From Dentipellis sp. KUC8613 (lineage: Eukaryota > Basidiomycota > Agaricomycetes > Russulales > Hericiaceae): 64,000 nt of DNA. The translations under genes were made by a program, and so were the position numbers. Below are positions 22,831 to 34,558 of the stretch, one piece after another. Position 1 is the stretch's first letter; each line of letters starts with the position of its first letter. The stretch spans positions 35,906-99,905 of the forward strand of contig NSJX01000051.1 in the NCBI GenBank assembly GCA_002286715.1. The letters are read 5' to 3'. The notes beneath the pieces were generated by a model. It was not told the origin of the DNA. It did no database searches and worked only from the letters and a program-made list of their open reading frames with translations.

Positions 22831-23286
22831 CGAGCAGGAACAGGCCACCAGAGACAAACGCACAAGTAGCGATCCGATTCAGGCGCACTGTGCCGCAATT
22901 CACAAGCTCTGTGCACAGAGCACGGCCGAAATTCCTGCGGGCACGACAGGCTGATGACCGCTCGCTTGGTCGATCATCAGGTCTTATGCTATCAAGGAGG
23001 CTCCGTTGATTAGCGATTAAAGGTGGAGACGGGACTTGCCTCTTTTGAAGCCCGTAGAAGCCGTGAAAGGTGGCGGACAACCAGAGGTCCAGGAGAACAA
23101 TCGTAGAAGGTGCATCATATCTTGACTAAACAATAGATGTCCATCCGTCGGGTATTGTCATAAAGGTACAGAAGAAGGAAGATAAGATACGGCGGGTGTC
23201 GTGGTAGTGCGACAGATCTCGTCAGTGGACATCGACAGAGTGGGTTCCTGAGGTCTATGTGGATGGCGGGAGAAAGAGACGTCGGA
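22831..23286. other. Intergenic, YKT6 3' side
   Basis: Nothing recognised; 3' flank of YKT6. Confidence 0.5.
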
Positions 23287-24063
23287 TTACATGACGGTGC
23301 AGCAAGAGTTTTGCTGGAGAACGTATAAGAGTTAGCTGGAAGTGTCGAGGGAGCCGGGAGTGTTGAGCATACCTTCTTAGCCGTCTTGTAGAACATCTTG
23401 CTCTGCGCCGAAAGCGCCTCGGACCGCTCCACCAGATTGTCCAACTTCTCTCCTCGCTGCAGGACCGACTCGATCGTCTTATGCTATAGAACACGTAAAT
23501 CGAACTATCCACGTAGACGCGCGCAACTATACTCACCAGAACGATCTTGGTCTCATCTAGCTCCGCCTGCACTCTCATAATGTTGTCCGCCTGGCGAGGG
23601 TCCTGGTACTTCTGGATATAGACCTGGATCTCAGGGAACGATATCGCCGCCGGGTTGGAGAACGACGATTGCGGCACTTTCGCGGTGAAGTCATCCAGCA
23701 CCTTTGTGAGCAGCGAGAATGCCGGTCGCACGGGGTACTCCTGGTCAGTTATCAGGACAGCTATATCAAACACACAGCGAGAAGCGTCAGAAAACAGTCG
23801 CTGTAGAGCAGCGAGTTGAACGCACCACTCAGCTGTTCCGCTCCACCGCGGTTGTACACATGTGCGGTATAGTTGTTCTCCTGCACCGACTGCCTCTGTC
23901 CCTGCGGTGTCCGCTCCGATACCGTCTTCGTGAAGAACGTCAGGAACTCCCCGACCGAGCCGCGCTGGTAGAAGGAGAAAGAAGAGAGATCGGTTGCTTG
24001 GCTCAAAATGGCGCTTGGGCTGCCCGGGGGTGCAAGGACGACAGCGACGCCGAAGATCTTCAT
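23287..24063 (-). CDS. YKT6: YKT6-type R-SNARE
   Basis: Prenylated R-SNARE of Golgi, endosome and vacuole fusion. Exon 1 starts [20 protein letters not shown], the longin domain; exon 2 gives '[19 protein letters not shown]' and runs into '[15 protein letters not shown]', the start of the SNARE helix; exon 3 has '[20 protein letters not shown]', whose Arg in the 'QRGE' context fits the R-SNARE zero layer; a last exon after CTCCAG encodes QNSCCTVM and stop. The terminal CCTVM is a CAAX farnesylation box with a neighbouring palmitoylation Cys. The complete domain order and CAAX box make the call secure. Confidence 0.95.
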
Positions 24064-24490
24064 GTTATTAAACTTGAAAGTGAGTTGGGTTTGAGATAAA
24101 AGCTTTGAAACTAAGGACAGAAACTATGAGTTGGATTGTGGGCGATGGAGGATACAGGACAACCTCCCCGCAAGCCGAAGCACCGCGTCGCACAGGTAAG
24201 GTTACGTAAAATTATTACATCCCCGTTTGCCTCCACCTTGCACCATATCACCTTGGGCTTTGGCCACAAGTCACGCAAATTCGTATTTCATGGCGTTCAA
24301 AGGGCAGCAAGAGATCAACGAAATCCTACATCTCAAATTTCACCGACAAGGAGATAGAAGTAAAGCTTCCCAGTCATGTCACAATAAATAATCATTAGCG
24401 CATCCAGAGTACAGCTACAGGTCCGTGGTACACAACTATGAAAAAGGGAACGAAAACACACAATACACGTTTCAACAAAATCTCCGGCGT
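24064..24490. other. Intergenic between YKT6 promoter and MARVEL gene 3' end
   Basis: Upstream region of YKT6 and 3' flank of the MARVEL-type gene. No further element recognised. Confidence 0.5.
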
Positions 24491-25373
24491 TCAGACGTAG
24501 TTGTCGTTCGCCTTCTCGTGATATCCGCTATGGGAGTTGTCCGGAGCGCTGAACGCGTAAGGTGCGCCATAGTTGTACGTTGTAGCCATAGTCGCAGCTC
24601 CGGACACCGGCGCAGCGGAACCTGACACATTCTGGGCCTGGGGCCAGCTGACTTCCTCCTCTTCGTTGAGCTGGCCAACGTAGTCGGACGCGATGGAGGC
24701 AACCCCTGGACATTGCACCAACCCGTCAGCAAACCAACACTGACAAAATCTCGGTACACGAAGGGGGGCTTACACATCTCGATCAGCCAGATAATAATGT
24801 ACACAGCGATCAGAATCCCGCGGCCGACGTCGAACGCAGCCTTGCACGCGCCATGCTCGAAATCGCTCGCGTTATCGCCCTCGCATTTCTTGATGCTGTC
24901 GTCTTCCGCAGAATGGAACAGCGTGTAGATGTAATACGAGCCCGTGGCGATGCTCAGTACGACATGGATCCACAGGAGCCACGCGTACACGGTGATGCAC
25001 GCCTTCTGCTTGATGATGGCGCCGATGAGACTGCCGAAACGCCCGACGGTGAGTTTCACAGACCGGGTGATTGCAGTCTGCAACGGGAAATGAAACGTAC
25101 CCGAAAAGCGAAACAACCGCCAATAAGGTCCATACGACGGCGGACACGATGGCAATCGCCTTGTCGGATCCCACCAGATTTGTTTTCTCTGCATCATCCC
25201 GTGAGACGCCGAACACACGTAGCTGACCAGTGCTACTCACCAGGATGGAGAACTCCGTACCACAGGACTCCGGCGACAGCGGTGCCGAACCCCAGACTCA
25301 AAATCGTCATGATGAAGACTCCCAGTCTGACTGGCAGACAGCAGCAGAACTTGCGAGAGCGAACGTAACCCAT
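24491..25373 (-). CDS. MARVEL-type tetraspan membrane protein
   Basis: Starts MGYVRSRKFCCCLPVRLGVF with a Cys-rich cytosolic start, then four hydrophobic segments: 'IMTILSLGFGTAVAGVLW', 'AIAIVSAVVWTLLAVVSLFG', 'YAWLLWIHVVLSIATGSYYI' and 'ILIAVYIIIWLIEM'. Four to five exons; the last runs from 'VQGVASIASDYVGQLNEEEE' to a Tyr/Gly/Ala-rich tail ending 'HEKANDNYV'. The pattern matches basidiomycete proteins of MARVEL-like type, usually plasma-membrane or vesicle proteins. Function unknown. Confidence 0.75.
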
Positions 25374-26383
25374 GGTTTACAATTTGTCGGACAGAAACTT
25401 GATCGAGGGCGTTTGGTGCGCGGGGTGTGCGATGCGATTGAAGCGTGAGCGACGTGCGAAGGGCGCGGCTAATGAAAGAGGTACAGCGAAATGAACGTGA
25501 CGAATGGGGGGAGGCCAGCCTAAGGGAAACATCGATGCAGGCGTCGAGGTTTATATACCCAAACCCGTGCCTTGGAGAAGATCTCATGATTGATGATGGC
25601 CGTGTCATTGGTAGCGTTTGATGGCTGCTCTATGTTGCCACCATCCAGAATGGGCGCTAGCGACCGTTGATGCGGTGCTATCACACCTGCGTCGAGCTTT
25701 CGGCGATTCACGGTGTCCTGAAGAATAGCCAGAGACCGACAGAAAACCCTGTGGGCTGTTTGACTCACGCACTTCCTCCGTTCATCATCGGCGACGGCTG
25801 CTAGTCATACAAACATGCGCAGATGTCAGTTGTTGCATTGACATGTACCAGTGAAACACATTGAGTTATACACCCCACATACATGGTGTGATCGGAACCA
25901 TGATAAGATGATCTTGTCATGGATGAGACGACACCGGACGGAAGCGCCATTTGACCCTGTCGGCGAATTTCGAATTGACCTAGCCTTCGTCGGATGGCAC
26001 AGCACTCCGTCGGATCCCTTGCCTTCAGCTCAGGTCGTCGGGAGCATGAATTATGCGTCGTTCATACTCACAGTGGCCACACAACATCAGCTTCTTACTA
26101 TTCCACTACATTGCAAGAGGGGCGGGGGATGGAGGCGCTACCGCGATTCCCGCACTCATATTTCCATAGATCCCGGCAGACGAAACCGTAATGCTTCATC
26201 TAAACTGTCTTCAAGATCAAAAGATCGCTGCATCATGGGATTCACAGTCATAACAGACACAACATACCGGATATGACCTCACGAATACTCCTCAATGACA
26301 CTCGTGATGAGTGCCATGTCGAGAATCACGACATCGAGGGCTGGACAAATACTGCTATTCGTTTTCGCATCTGTTACACAGAC
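25374..26383. other. Intergenic between MARVEL gene and amylase
   Basis: About 1 kb: upstream region of the MARVEL gene and 3' flank of the amylase. Short frames here have no recognisable domain. Confidence 0.5.
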
Positions 26384-28996
26384 TACTTGAACGAGCTAGA
26401 CAGCGTGACAGAGCCCGACGCTGGCGTCCTGTAATTCCTATTAGGATCCGACTCCCACTGCACCTGCACGTATAACCAATAGCATCAGAAAACAACACAC
26501 AAACTCTTGAGTACGGAAGCATCTTACCTGTCCGTTACTGAACTTGCGGATAAACTTGTACTCGAAGTTTGTGTTGGCAGGCAATGTGGTCCGCACGACC
26601 CACGTCGGGGAAGGACTCGGCGTAAGGGCAATCTGGGAAGAAGTGTCAGAAGCCCTTTAGTTTCAGAGCTTTGTGTCTAGACAGCAGTACTCACAGCATT
26701 GGACGGAGCCCAATTACCCAGCTGCTGAATGCTTCCGACGACGTAGATGCCCTGATATCATACAAGTGAGGCCACTGCAAACGGATAAAATGTGTGACTT
26801 AAGCTTACCTCCCCAGATGTTGTTGCTTGCTCGATGAACGTGACAAAGACGGATCCTGAAGGAGGAGCGGCGGAGGTCGTTGTTGTTGCCGAGCTCGTCG
26901 TAGTTGAGGACATCGTGCTAGAAGTGGTCATTGTCGTGAATCCAGAGGAAGTTGAAGAACTCGGGCAGCTGGTGGGAGTGAGGGCACCAATGTGCAAAGC
27001 CATGGACGAGCGTGCGGGGACTGTAGCCATGAACGACCCTTGAGAGACCGTATATCTACGCGCATATTATGAGAAAGTACGGCAGAAAAGGCCATCGAAT
27101 GAGTGCTCACGAGGCTGCAGCACAGGCGCCGTTGACTTTGGGCCCTTTCGCGACGTCACAGTAGGACCCGTCAGGCAAGGACGACTTGAACGTAGCAGTC
27201 CAAACCGAGTCGGCATTGTTGATAGCAACGAAACCTGCGGTGCCTGCAACGAATCGGTGAGTTACGCCCAGAAGAAGAGATTACGACATGCCGTACCACG
27301 ACCAAAGGCGATTTGCTGGCTATTGGGTGAGACCCAGTTGTTCAACGCGGCTGCGCCCACAGTGTTGCGGAACCCGACCATGCCCACGATACCCGGATAA
27401 CGGTGCTGGCATAGCCAGCCGTTGGCGCCTCCCTGGCTTGAGCACGTTCCTATGCCTTTGGAGAGAACACGAAGTGAGACTCGTAAACCAGGATTATGAA
27501 TGAAGAATGGCTTACCCATGTTGGGTGCACCGTCATCCGTAGTAGCAAACATGTAGCTGGATAAGATGGTCGGGCGGCCGTAGGGGTGAGCGAGGGAGAA
27601 AATCTGGGCATTCAAATACGTATTCGAAGGAGACTGATAGTTCAGAGAGTTCCCGTTCTACAAAGGCACGTAGGTCAGAGAAAACCACGCTGAGACGTGG
27701 AGACCGATACGTACGCGTTCGGTATCGTGATTAGCCACGAAGACATTGGCACCAGTTCCGGCGATCCAGCCTTTGAGAAAGAACGAGTAAGAATAATTCG
27801 CTGGCTACGAGGGCCGTGCATACCTCGGTTATCCAGGTTTTGCAGACTCGAGATACTGTTCTGGTTGCCGAGGAAAGCAGACTGAAGAGTCGAAGTATAC
27901 CGGAATCTAGGGAAAAGTGAGCTCATGAGAATAGGTCACTGGTTCATTCTCTGGACGTACTCCTGGACATCACCTATCTCCCAAGTCAATCGCGCAATTA
28001 CAGAAGGGGAGACAACAGCACGTACCAAGACCGGTATATTCAGAAGGCTGAACGGCTTCCCCAGCACCATAGATAACTTCAGCAGTGATATACGGTGCCT
28101 TAGTCAACCGCGAAAGGATGTTTGAGAGATCCGAAGCTGCGATGTCTGCTCAAAACCTAAGTCACTATGTTTCACTGAAACATGCGCGAGCAACTTACGT
28201 TTTGCGGCGTCTAGCCGTAATCCATCGATCCCAATAGACAATAGGTCGTTCGCATATGTCGCTAAACGAGCGCGAACATTTTCTGTTTCCGTTGCCAAAC
28301 TAGCCACCATGTCAGAAAGTGTCCAAGCCCATACTCCATAGTACAGAAAGACGTACTCTGCCAATCCGAGAAGCTGACACGTCTGCACCTCCTGCCTGTT
28401 GGCGTAGTTATGGATATTGCCATCCGGCTCCAACGTGCAATGATGGAAGTCCGAGTTCTGGTATATCGGGTATTGGTAGTGCGTGAACGGCGATCCGCCA
28501 ACTCCAGTCCCAGAGTCGAGACCAGTCATGTGGTTGAAGACGGCATCTATAAGGTATTTGGATAAGAACCGGGCACCACGAAGAGGAAGAATGTGAGTGC
28601 AGTACCCGCGATGACCTGCACGCCCGCTGCGTGGCACGCGCCAATCATATTCACAAACGCACAGCGGTCTCCTCGCTTGGAAGTGAGGTTATACGAGACG
28701 GGCTGATAATCCGTGTACCACTGCGTTCCCTGAATATGCTCCTGCGCCGGACTCGCTGCGAGCACAACAGTCATGAGCAGCTGTCAGCCGCACAAATACG
28801 CGGGGTCGGACGTACCTTGCACATATCCATATCCAGCCGGGCCAAGAAACTGCGTGCATTCAGTCGCGATACTGTCCCAGGTCCACTCGAACATCTGCAC
28901 GATCACGGGCTTGGTCGTGGACCCAGCCGCGAGTGCAAGCGTGCCCCAGAAGAGAAAGAGGGAAATGAGGAAACGGAACATATGGCTCCCGGCCAT
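26384..28996 (-). CDS. Secreted GH13 alpha-amylase with C-terminal CBM20 starch-binding domain
   Basis: Hydrolyses internal alpha-1,4 bonds of starch. It starts [20 protein letters not shown] (or at the second Met, 28981); either gives a signal peptide ending near 'LALAAG'. Domain order: '[20 protein letters not shown]', the catalytic barrel with 'DAVFNHMTG', nucleophile Asp in '[11 protein letters not shown]', acid Glu in 'ITAEVI', and Asp in 'FVANHDTER'; a C domain; a Ser/Thr-rich linker at about 26840-26990; then CBM20 with '[14 protein letters not shown]' and '[13 protein letters not shown]' to the stop at 26384-26386. At least ten short introns. All catalytic residues are present. The upstream region has a dense GTCAC cluster. 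Confidence 0.93.
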
Positions 28997-29815
28997 TTTT
29001 GCGAACGAAGAGTTGGAAGCAGGAAGAAAGAGAGATGGACAGACGGGAAGATAGATGAAGGACTAAAACATTGAAGTGTCAGTCGGGACCGCCAGTCAGT
29101 TTGACACTGGAGCAGCTAAGCCAGCTCGCGATCGGGACCGACCAAGCTTCATGTCATCTAAAGGCCGCAATTCTCGTGACGGAGATGGAGGAATCTGTAC
29201 CATGCAGAGCTAAAAAAAATTCTGGCAACATCATCCAATTCTATGAGTCCGTATATTGCAGCCTTGGACACTGTCTCCGATCCGAGCAGGAGGTCCGCAA
29301 AGGTCCCAAACTTGAACTGGCCATTGCATTTCTGACCATCAGGCTACAGCAACAGTTCCAGTTGTCACAGAATGGTGTGGAATGCGTATCTATGTGCCTG
29401 CGCACCGGGAGCAGTCAGCGTCCCAGAAGTCGTCCGATGGGTCGTCCGGGGGAGGAAAAAGTCCGAAGAAAATGCGGTTTATGAGAGCTCACTGGAAATG
29501 TAGAGATATATGCCATTCACGATGGCAGGGAGGGTCACTGAATGAGTAAAGGGTCACTGAATAATGTAGACATCTTCAAAGTGTCTCTGTAGAGGTAAAG
29601 TCAAGAGGAGAGCCGCGCAAGGTCACTATGTCACAGTGACAACCTCAACCGCGCGCGGTGACGCGACGCGACCAAGGTCACGGCGGTCGGCTCGGAGATA
29701 TACTTACTGGTACAAGGTAAAGGTACATCCATATGGTCATATTTCAGCATAAGCAGAGGTATATATATACACATTCATGGTCTATACATCATCTAGATTC
29801 ATCTCCAGCACCGAC
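28997..29815. other. Amylase upstream region
   Basis: About 800 bp between the amylase start and the MDR2 stop. It contains the GTCAC/GTGAC cluster listed separately and a TATATATATA run near 29760 on the MDR2 side. No gene. Confidence 0.55.
29532..29681. promoter_or_regulatory. Cluster of GTCAC/GTGAC motifs upstream of the amylase
   Basis: Seven GTCAC or GTGAC pentamers in 150 bp: 29534, 29553, 29622, the palindrome GTCACAGTGAC at 29630-29640 (two), 29658 and 29677. The first two lie in a 12-bp direct repeat GGGTCACTGAAT (29532-29543 and 29551-29562). Random expectation is about 0.3 for both strands. It sits 540-690 bp upstream of the amylase ATG. No known factor is assigned. Confidence 0.4.
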
Positions 29816-31112
29816 TCAAAGGTCCGGGGTATCGGCGATACGGAAGATGATCTTCTGGCCGCTAATCTGCAAGTCAATCCGCTTCGTTCAGCTCAGTTCA
29901 AAATGCATAAGGTGTTCTGGAGCTCACTTTGGGGCCATCGAGGAGACCCTGCTGCACACTAGCGAGGCCGCTGGGGTAGACGACCTTGGGGTTGGGCTTG
30001 AGCCGGTTGAGCGAGATGACCTTGCTGATGTGCTCCGCGAAGCGCTTGCCGAGGGCCTTCGCCTCCTCGGTGGCCTCCCACTGGAAGGGGAAGTCGTAGC
30101 TCTTCAAGTGCAAGTGCGAAACGTAAGAACTAGAACACAGATTCAACTGCAGCAGCGTACCTTTCCGAGCATGTTGTACGCGCAGATAGGGATGGCAGTG
30201 ACGCCCGCCCTGGTCTCCGGGTACGGCAGAGTGACAGAAATAACACCGCCCTCGTCGCTCAACGCCGCCGCGACAATCGCAGGGGTTCCATTTTCCGAGA
30301 TCGCATCGACAGCATGCTTCAGCTTGCCGCCCGTCGCGGCCTTGATCTTCTTCGCGACCTCGGGATCATGGTAGTCGAACACCTCGTCCGCGCCGAGCGA
30401 CTTGACGAGGTCGAAGTGCTTCGGCGAGGCCGTCGCGAACACCTGCAGGCCGGAGAGCTTGGCGAACTGGATCGCGAACTGGCCGACAGAGGACGCGCCG
30501 CCGGAGATGAGAAGCGGGAACGGCGCGGTCGCGGGCTGAATGGGCGTGGGGAGCTGCTGCGCCTCCCAGAGGAGCTGGGCGGCGGTGAAGGGGCCGACGC
30601 CGAGCTGCGAGCCGTCCTCGAAGGACCAGTTCTCCGGGAGGTGGACGGTGGGTGCGGCCTCGGCGAGGACGTACTGCGCGCACGAGCCGTTCTTGTAGTA
30701 TGCTAGACGGTCATCAGCATGATTGTCAGATATCCAGCCAGTGCGACGAGGCACTCACATCCGAAGACGAAGCCGGCGACGCGCTCGCCAATGGTCCTCA
30801 GGCCAGCAGGCACATCAGGGCCGATTTCCTCGACGGTGCCGGCGTAGTCGCAGCCCACGATAGCGCCCTCCTTTTTGACCCATGCGATTGTCTTGACTAG
30901 ATAAGATGAAGCCGCCAAAAACCCGCAGGCGCCTAGTCAGAGCCATTCTAGGATATTCATCCACAGGCACACTCACAGTCCACCGGGTTTTGCGCTACAG
31001 CAGCGACCTTGACCAGGATCTGGCCAGGACCGGGCTTGGGGACGGGGACGGAAGTGATAACAACGCTGCCGTCGGCTTGAACGACAACTGCCTTCTGTGT
31101 GGAGGGGGCCAT
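29816..31112 (-). CDS. MDR enoyl-reductase-like protein (MDR2)
   Basis: It starts MAPSTQKAVVVQADGSVVIT. An in-frame ATG at 31220 is rejected because a TATA box (31219-31225) overlaps it. GroES-like half: 'PGPGQILVKVAAVAQNPVDC', 'GAIVGCDYAGTVEEIGPDVP', 'GERVAGFVFG'. NADPH-binding half: 'ISGGASSVGQFAIQFAKLSG' and 'KSLGADEVFDYHDPEVAKKI'. The last exon encodes 'ISGQKIIFRIADTPDL'. No zinc-ligand set. About 350 residues in five exons with junctions at the same places as MDR1 and MDR3. Probably a cytosolic NADPH-dependent reductase; substrate unknown. Confidence 0.87.
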
Positions 31113-32639
31113 TATGATGATGATTGGAAAGATGTAGAGGAGGAAGGATGCTGTCGATGCGATTGAAGTGTGTGAAGCTGAAGCTGAAGCTGTAGAGTGA
31201 AGTGCGTCAACGGCAGCCATTTATACGACGTCCTGCAGTTAGCTTCCGACCCCGTTCGGGCTGACCTCACATGTCAGAATGTACTGAGGTCAAGGGGAGA
31301 CGCCGACCCATTGTCGTCCATTTGCTATGCCCAACTTGTAACAGTTGATGCATGCGACTCTAAGTGAACGCCCAAAGCGTTCTTCGGGAATGATCAATGA
31401 TCAGTTGCGGATATAGCCACGTCTTCATAGAAGGCGAGGGGCACGACGAATTTCTGTATGCGTGCGGAAACGCATACGTTGATACCTTATGCGGGTAGCG
31501 AGGTGATCGGAATGTACTCGCAGGTCTTTGGATAGAGACCTCGAGTATTGAAGCGCCTGCGCAGATGAGAGCACTGTTCCCTGCGAAATGCGGTTCGCAA
31601 AACGCCGACCCGTCGAATTCAGTCAACCTGTGCTCGTAGCAAGTGTCAAAAGCGAAGGGCTTCTTCGCGCAGCATCTAAGAGTGTGTTCACCGTTTCTGA
31701 CGAAATTTAAAAACGAGTGTCCATGATTCTACAACATAACGCCATTCAGTGATACAAAATCGCAAATGGAGGACCAATCGCACGGTGAACCGCCGAGAAG
31801 ACAAGTGGTAGCGCCGAATGAATGAGATGAAGGAGATACCAGCGCAGTCGGGACACAGCAGGGCCCATATCGACCGTTGAATGAGTTATCAGGCAACCCG
31901 CAGCAGATCATCTAGAGACAAGCTGAGTGTATGGATATAGAACGACCACGCACCTCTTGATACGCAAACAGATTTGTGTAGGGCACGGGTGAGGAATCGA
32001 TGAGTTGAGTTGTTGGGAGGAAGAGCGGCTGACAGAGGGCGCGGATCTCAACGATAGGGTCTGCGGAAAGAACACCGGGATGGCTCGCAGGCTGTCAAGG
32101 GCACTCCATCGTGCACCGTTCCTGCTGGACCATTTCCTGGTCTTCCGGAAGGTGTGACGTGTCGTTGTGATCGTAAGCTCCGCCTTGAAGCGCCTGGTAC
32201 AGCGCTCAAGATAAAGTCGAGATTGGGTGACTGGTCGTCACTCCTCTCGCCTGGAAGACGATTGGAAATCTAGTTAGGATATCCACAGTAGGTGTGTTAA
32301 GGCCAATCGAAGCCTCGGCGCGACATGCAGGGGTGGAAGGCGCGAAACCTGGCCGGCAAAAAGGAAAGGTCTTTACGAGCCTTCTTGATCTTGCAGGCAA
32401 GTCACAGTTGAGGGGACGAAGGAAGCGTCGCGGCGGGTATGAAGACGCCGCCAAAGTCATTGTTCGAGCCATCGTCAATGCAGAGGGTGTAAGTCCGTGG
32501 AGCCAAGGCAATCAGGCGCTCGAGGGTTCGGCATTAGCCGAGGCACTGTACAGTCTGTTCAGCCACAGCCAGCCACACACCTGGCCAATATTGTCGTTCC
32601 CACGTTCCGGTACCCTCAAGCTCAAGACTCGTCGACGCC
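31113..32639. other. Intergenic between MDR2 and eL38
   Basis: About 1.5 kb separating divergent genes. No gene recognised; the only distinct element is the MDR2 TATA box. The eL38 side has no TATA box, as is usual for ribosomal protein genes. Confidence 0.5.
31219..31225 (-). promoter_or_regulatory. TATA box of MDR2
   Basis: TATAAAT on the minus strand, 107 bp upstream of the chosen ATG; it overlaps the alternative upstream ATG and so decides the start. Confidence 0.5.
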
Positions 32640-33112
32640 ATGGTAGGTGCTGCCGCTGGATCTACCAAACGAACGTACTGACCATGGACCATGATATTGT
32701 AGCCGAAGGAAATCCGTGACATCAAGCAGTTCATCGACATCGCGCGGCGAAAGGATGCGCGTGGTGCGTCTCATTCAATTTCTACTAGAGTTGTGCAAAG
32801 GCTTACCATTGAACATGATGCCTCGTTGCTTTGACTGCTCGTCCAACCATATCTGTTCGAATGCAGCCGCGCGCATCAAGAAAATCGCTCCCTCCGCCCC
32901 CGGAGCCAAGGAGCGCACGAAGTTCAAAGTTCGCTGCTCACGATACCTCTACACCCTCTCCCTCGACGACCCTGAGAAGGCGGAGAAGCTGAAGCAGTCG
33001 CTACCCCCTGGTACGCCCATTCCTACCTGTTCTGTGACTTCCGGGCTGATAGATTTTGTGTTTTGTAGGTCTCCAGATTGACGAGATCAAGAAGACGCCC
33101 AAGAAGAAGTAA
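32640..33112 (+). CDS. RPL38: 60S ribosomal protein eL38
   Basis: Four exons. The first coding exon is only the ATG at 32640-32642, directly followed by GTAGGT. The second encodes '[20 protein letters not shown]', the third '[20 protein letters not shown]' through '[20 protein letters not shown]', and the last '[13 protein letters not shown]' with stop at 33110-33112. The product is about 78 residues, the normal size for eL38, and every junction keeps frame. Structural protein of the large ribosomal subunit, cytosolic. Confidence 0.97.
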
Positions 33113-34558
33113 ACATTTCTTCCCGGCGATCTTCTATGCGAGAGTCGGCGGCGCCACTCCACGCTGTCGACAATGAGTTGGGGGGCGGAGGGTAGATGTC
33201 CGGAGTCGACGTTCCATGGGACACGGCGATCATATGTTTTACGCCATCAAAATCTGTATGCATGCATGGGCCCATGATTTTTTCTGCATTCCAACCTATA
33301 ACCGCTGTCCGCCGCTAGTTGTGATGTCCGAGGTGAGTGATACATCATCGTGACCGGAGTGAGCGGTAATCCGCCTTACTATTGCTGTTCGTGGTCCCTC
33401 AAATGGAGCTAGAAAGCATTACCTGGAGGGGCTTGTTCGGTCTTGGACTGACTTTGTGGACGGCTGGCCGAGGTTACGCTGTGACCCGGTATTGGGGAGC
33501 AACGGCCAAGCTAGACATGGAGCTGAAGTGCACGACGAAGGGACCGAGTACGCGAGTACACATGTTCGTTGTCTAGTCTGTAAGTTGAGCCTGTTGAGGT
33601 AAAGTTGACGTTGAAAGTAGTCAAGTCGCTTAGGTTAAGGTTGCCGCTGCACAGCCACCCCCAGGCGCGGCCATCCCGACTTCGCGTCGTCTCCGCGGGT
33701 CCTAATCACCGAGCCTCATGCTGTGGTTCCGTTTGCAAATTTTGGTCACCGACTAGCATTCTGAAACCTCACGGGATCCGGATGACAACGGCGGTAGGTA
33801 ACAATATCTCCTTAGAAACAGACTTGAGGCAGTTCTGCGGATGAGCCTGAAGGTCCAGATAGTTCTCGTCCGGGTGAGCCTCGAGGCAGTTCCTACCTCC
33901 GTAGCTCCATGCCGTGTGGCGCACAATAGACTCCAAGCAGCTCGGGACAATGGACATTGGCGGTATTCTTTTGTGAACGGGAGGTAAGGGCATCCCAATG
34001 CTCCCGAATACCAAGCGACTCTCATACCTTTGTTGATGCAGTATAGGCCAACAATGCCCGTAAGGCCCACGAGCACAATGGTCCTGTCAACGCAGATCCC
34101 TGAGCCGGCGTTCGAGCCCATCGATTTCGGGAACAAAATGGGCGATGCGCCTGGATTGCGGCAGCGCCTAATCAGATCTACGGCGCTCAGCGCCGACATA
34201 TTCAGGAACAGACAAGCAGAACATTCCCTGGAGGACCTCGTCGTGGTATGTCTGCAGCATGTTTGCGAGCCTGCCAGTTTCAGCATGGGCGTTGAGGATG
34301 AACTGGCGTCATGCCAAGACCAAGGTCGTCGCCGGGGTTGCGTCGCGCTTACTCCTTGACGGTCGCTGAACTCAAACACCCACCGCCCTTGATTGATGGC
34401 CACATGCCGCGGGCGGTCGCGTCAACAATCATGGGATGACACGTCTTCAATTACACTCTAATTGAGGCCTGTGTTCGATTCGCGAATTCCAGGTCCCTTG
34501 AATATAAAAGCGCGGTCCTCAAGGTTCGCAATCCCCGTCTGACGATTTCCTCCACAGG
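33113..34558. other. Intergenic between eL38 and chitosanase 1
   Basis: About 1.4 kb. The left end is the eL38 3' flank; the right end is the chitosanase 1 promoter. A 216-codon minus frame at 33753-34403 and an overlapping one at 33769-34014 contain no recognisable domain, and I cannot tell whether they belong to a real gene. Confidence 0.45.
34503..34509 (+). promoter_or_regulatory. TATA box of chitosanase 1
   Basis: TATAAAA, 50 bp upstream of the ATG. Confidence 0.55.

Noticed and set aside
31113..31220. In-frame N-terminal extension of MDR2 from the ATG at 31220
   Set aside because: That ATG overlaps the TATA box at 31219-31225.
33753..34403. 216-codon minus frame next to chitosanase 1
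   Set aside because: No domain signature; overlapping frames look equally plausible, so none could be supported.
34440..34500. tRNA-like B-box word GTTCGATTC near 34470
   Set aside because: No matching A box or cloverleaf could be drawn upstream; it looks like chance.
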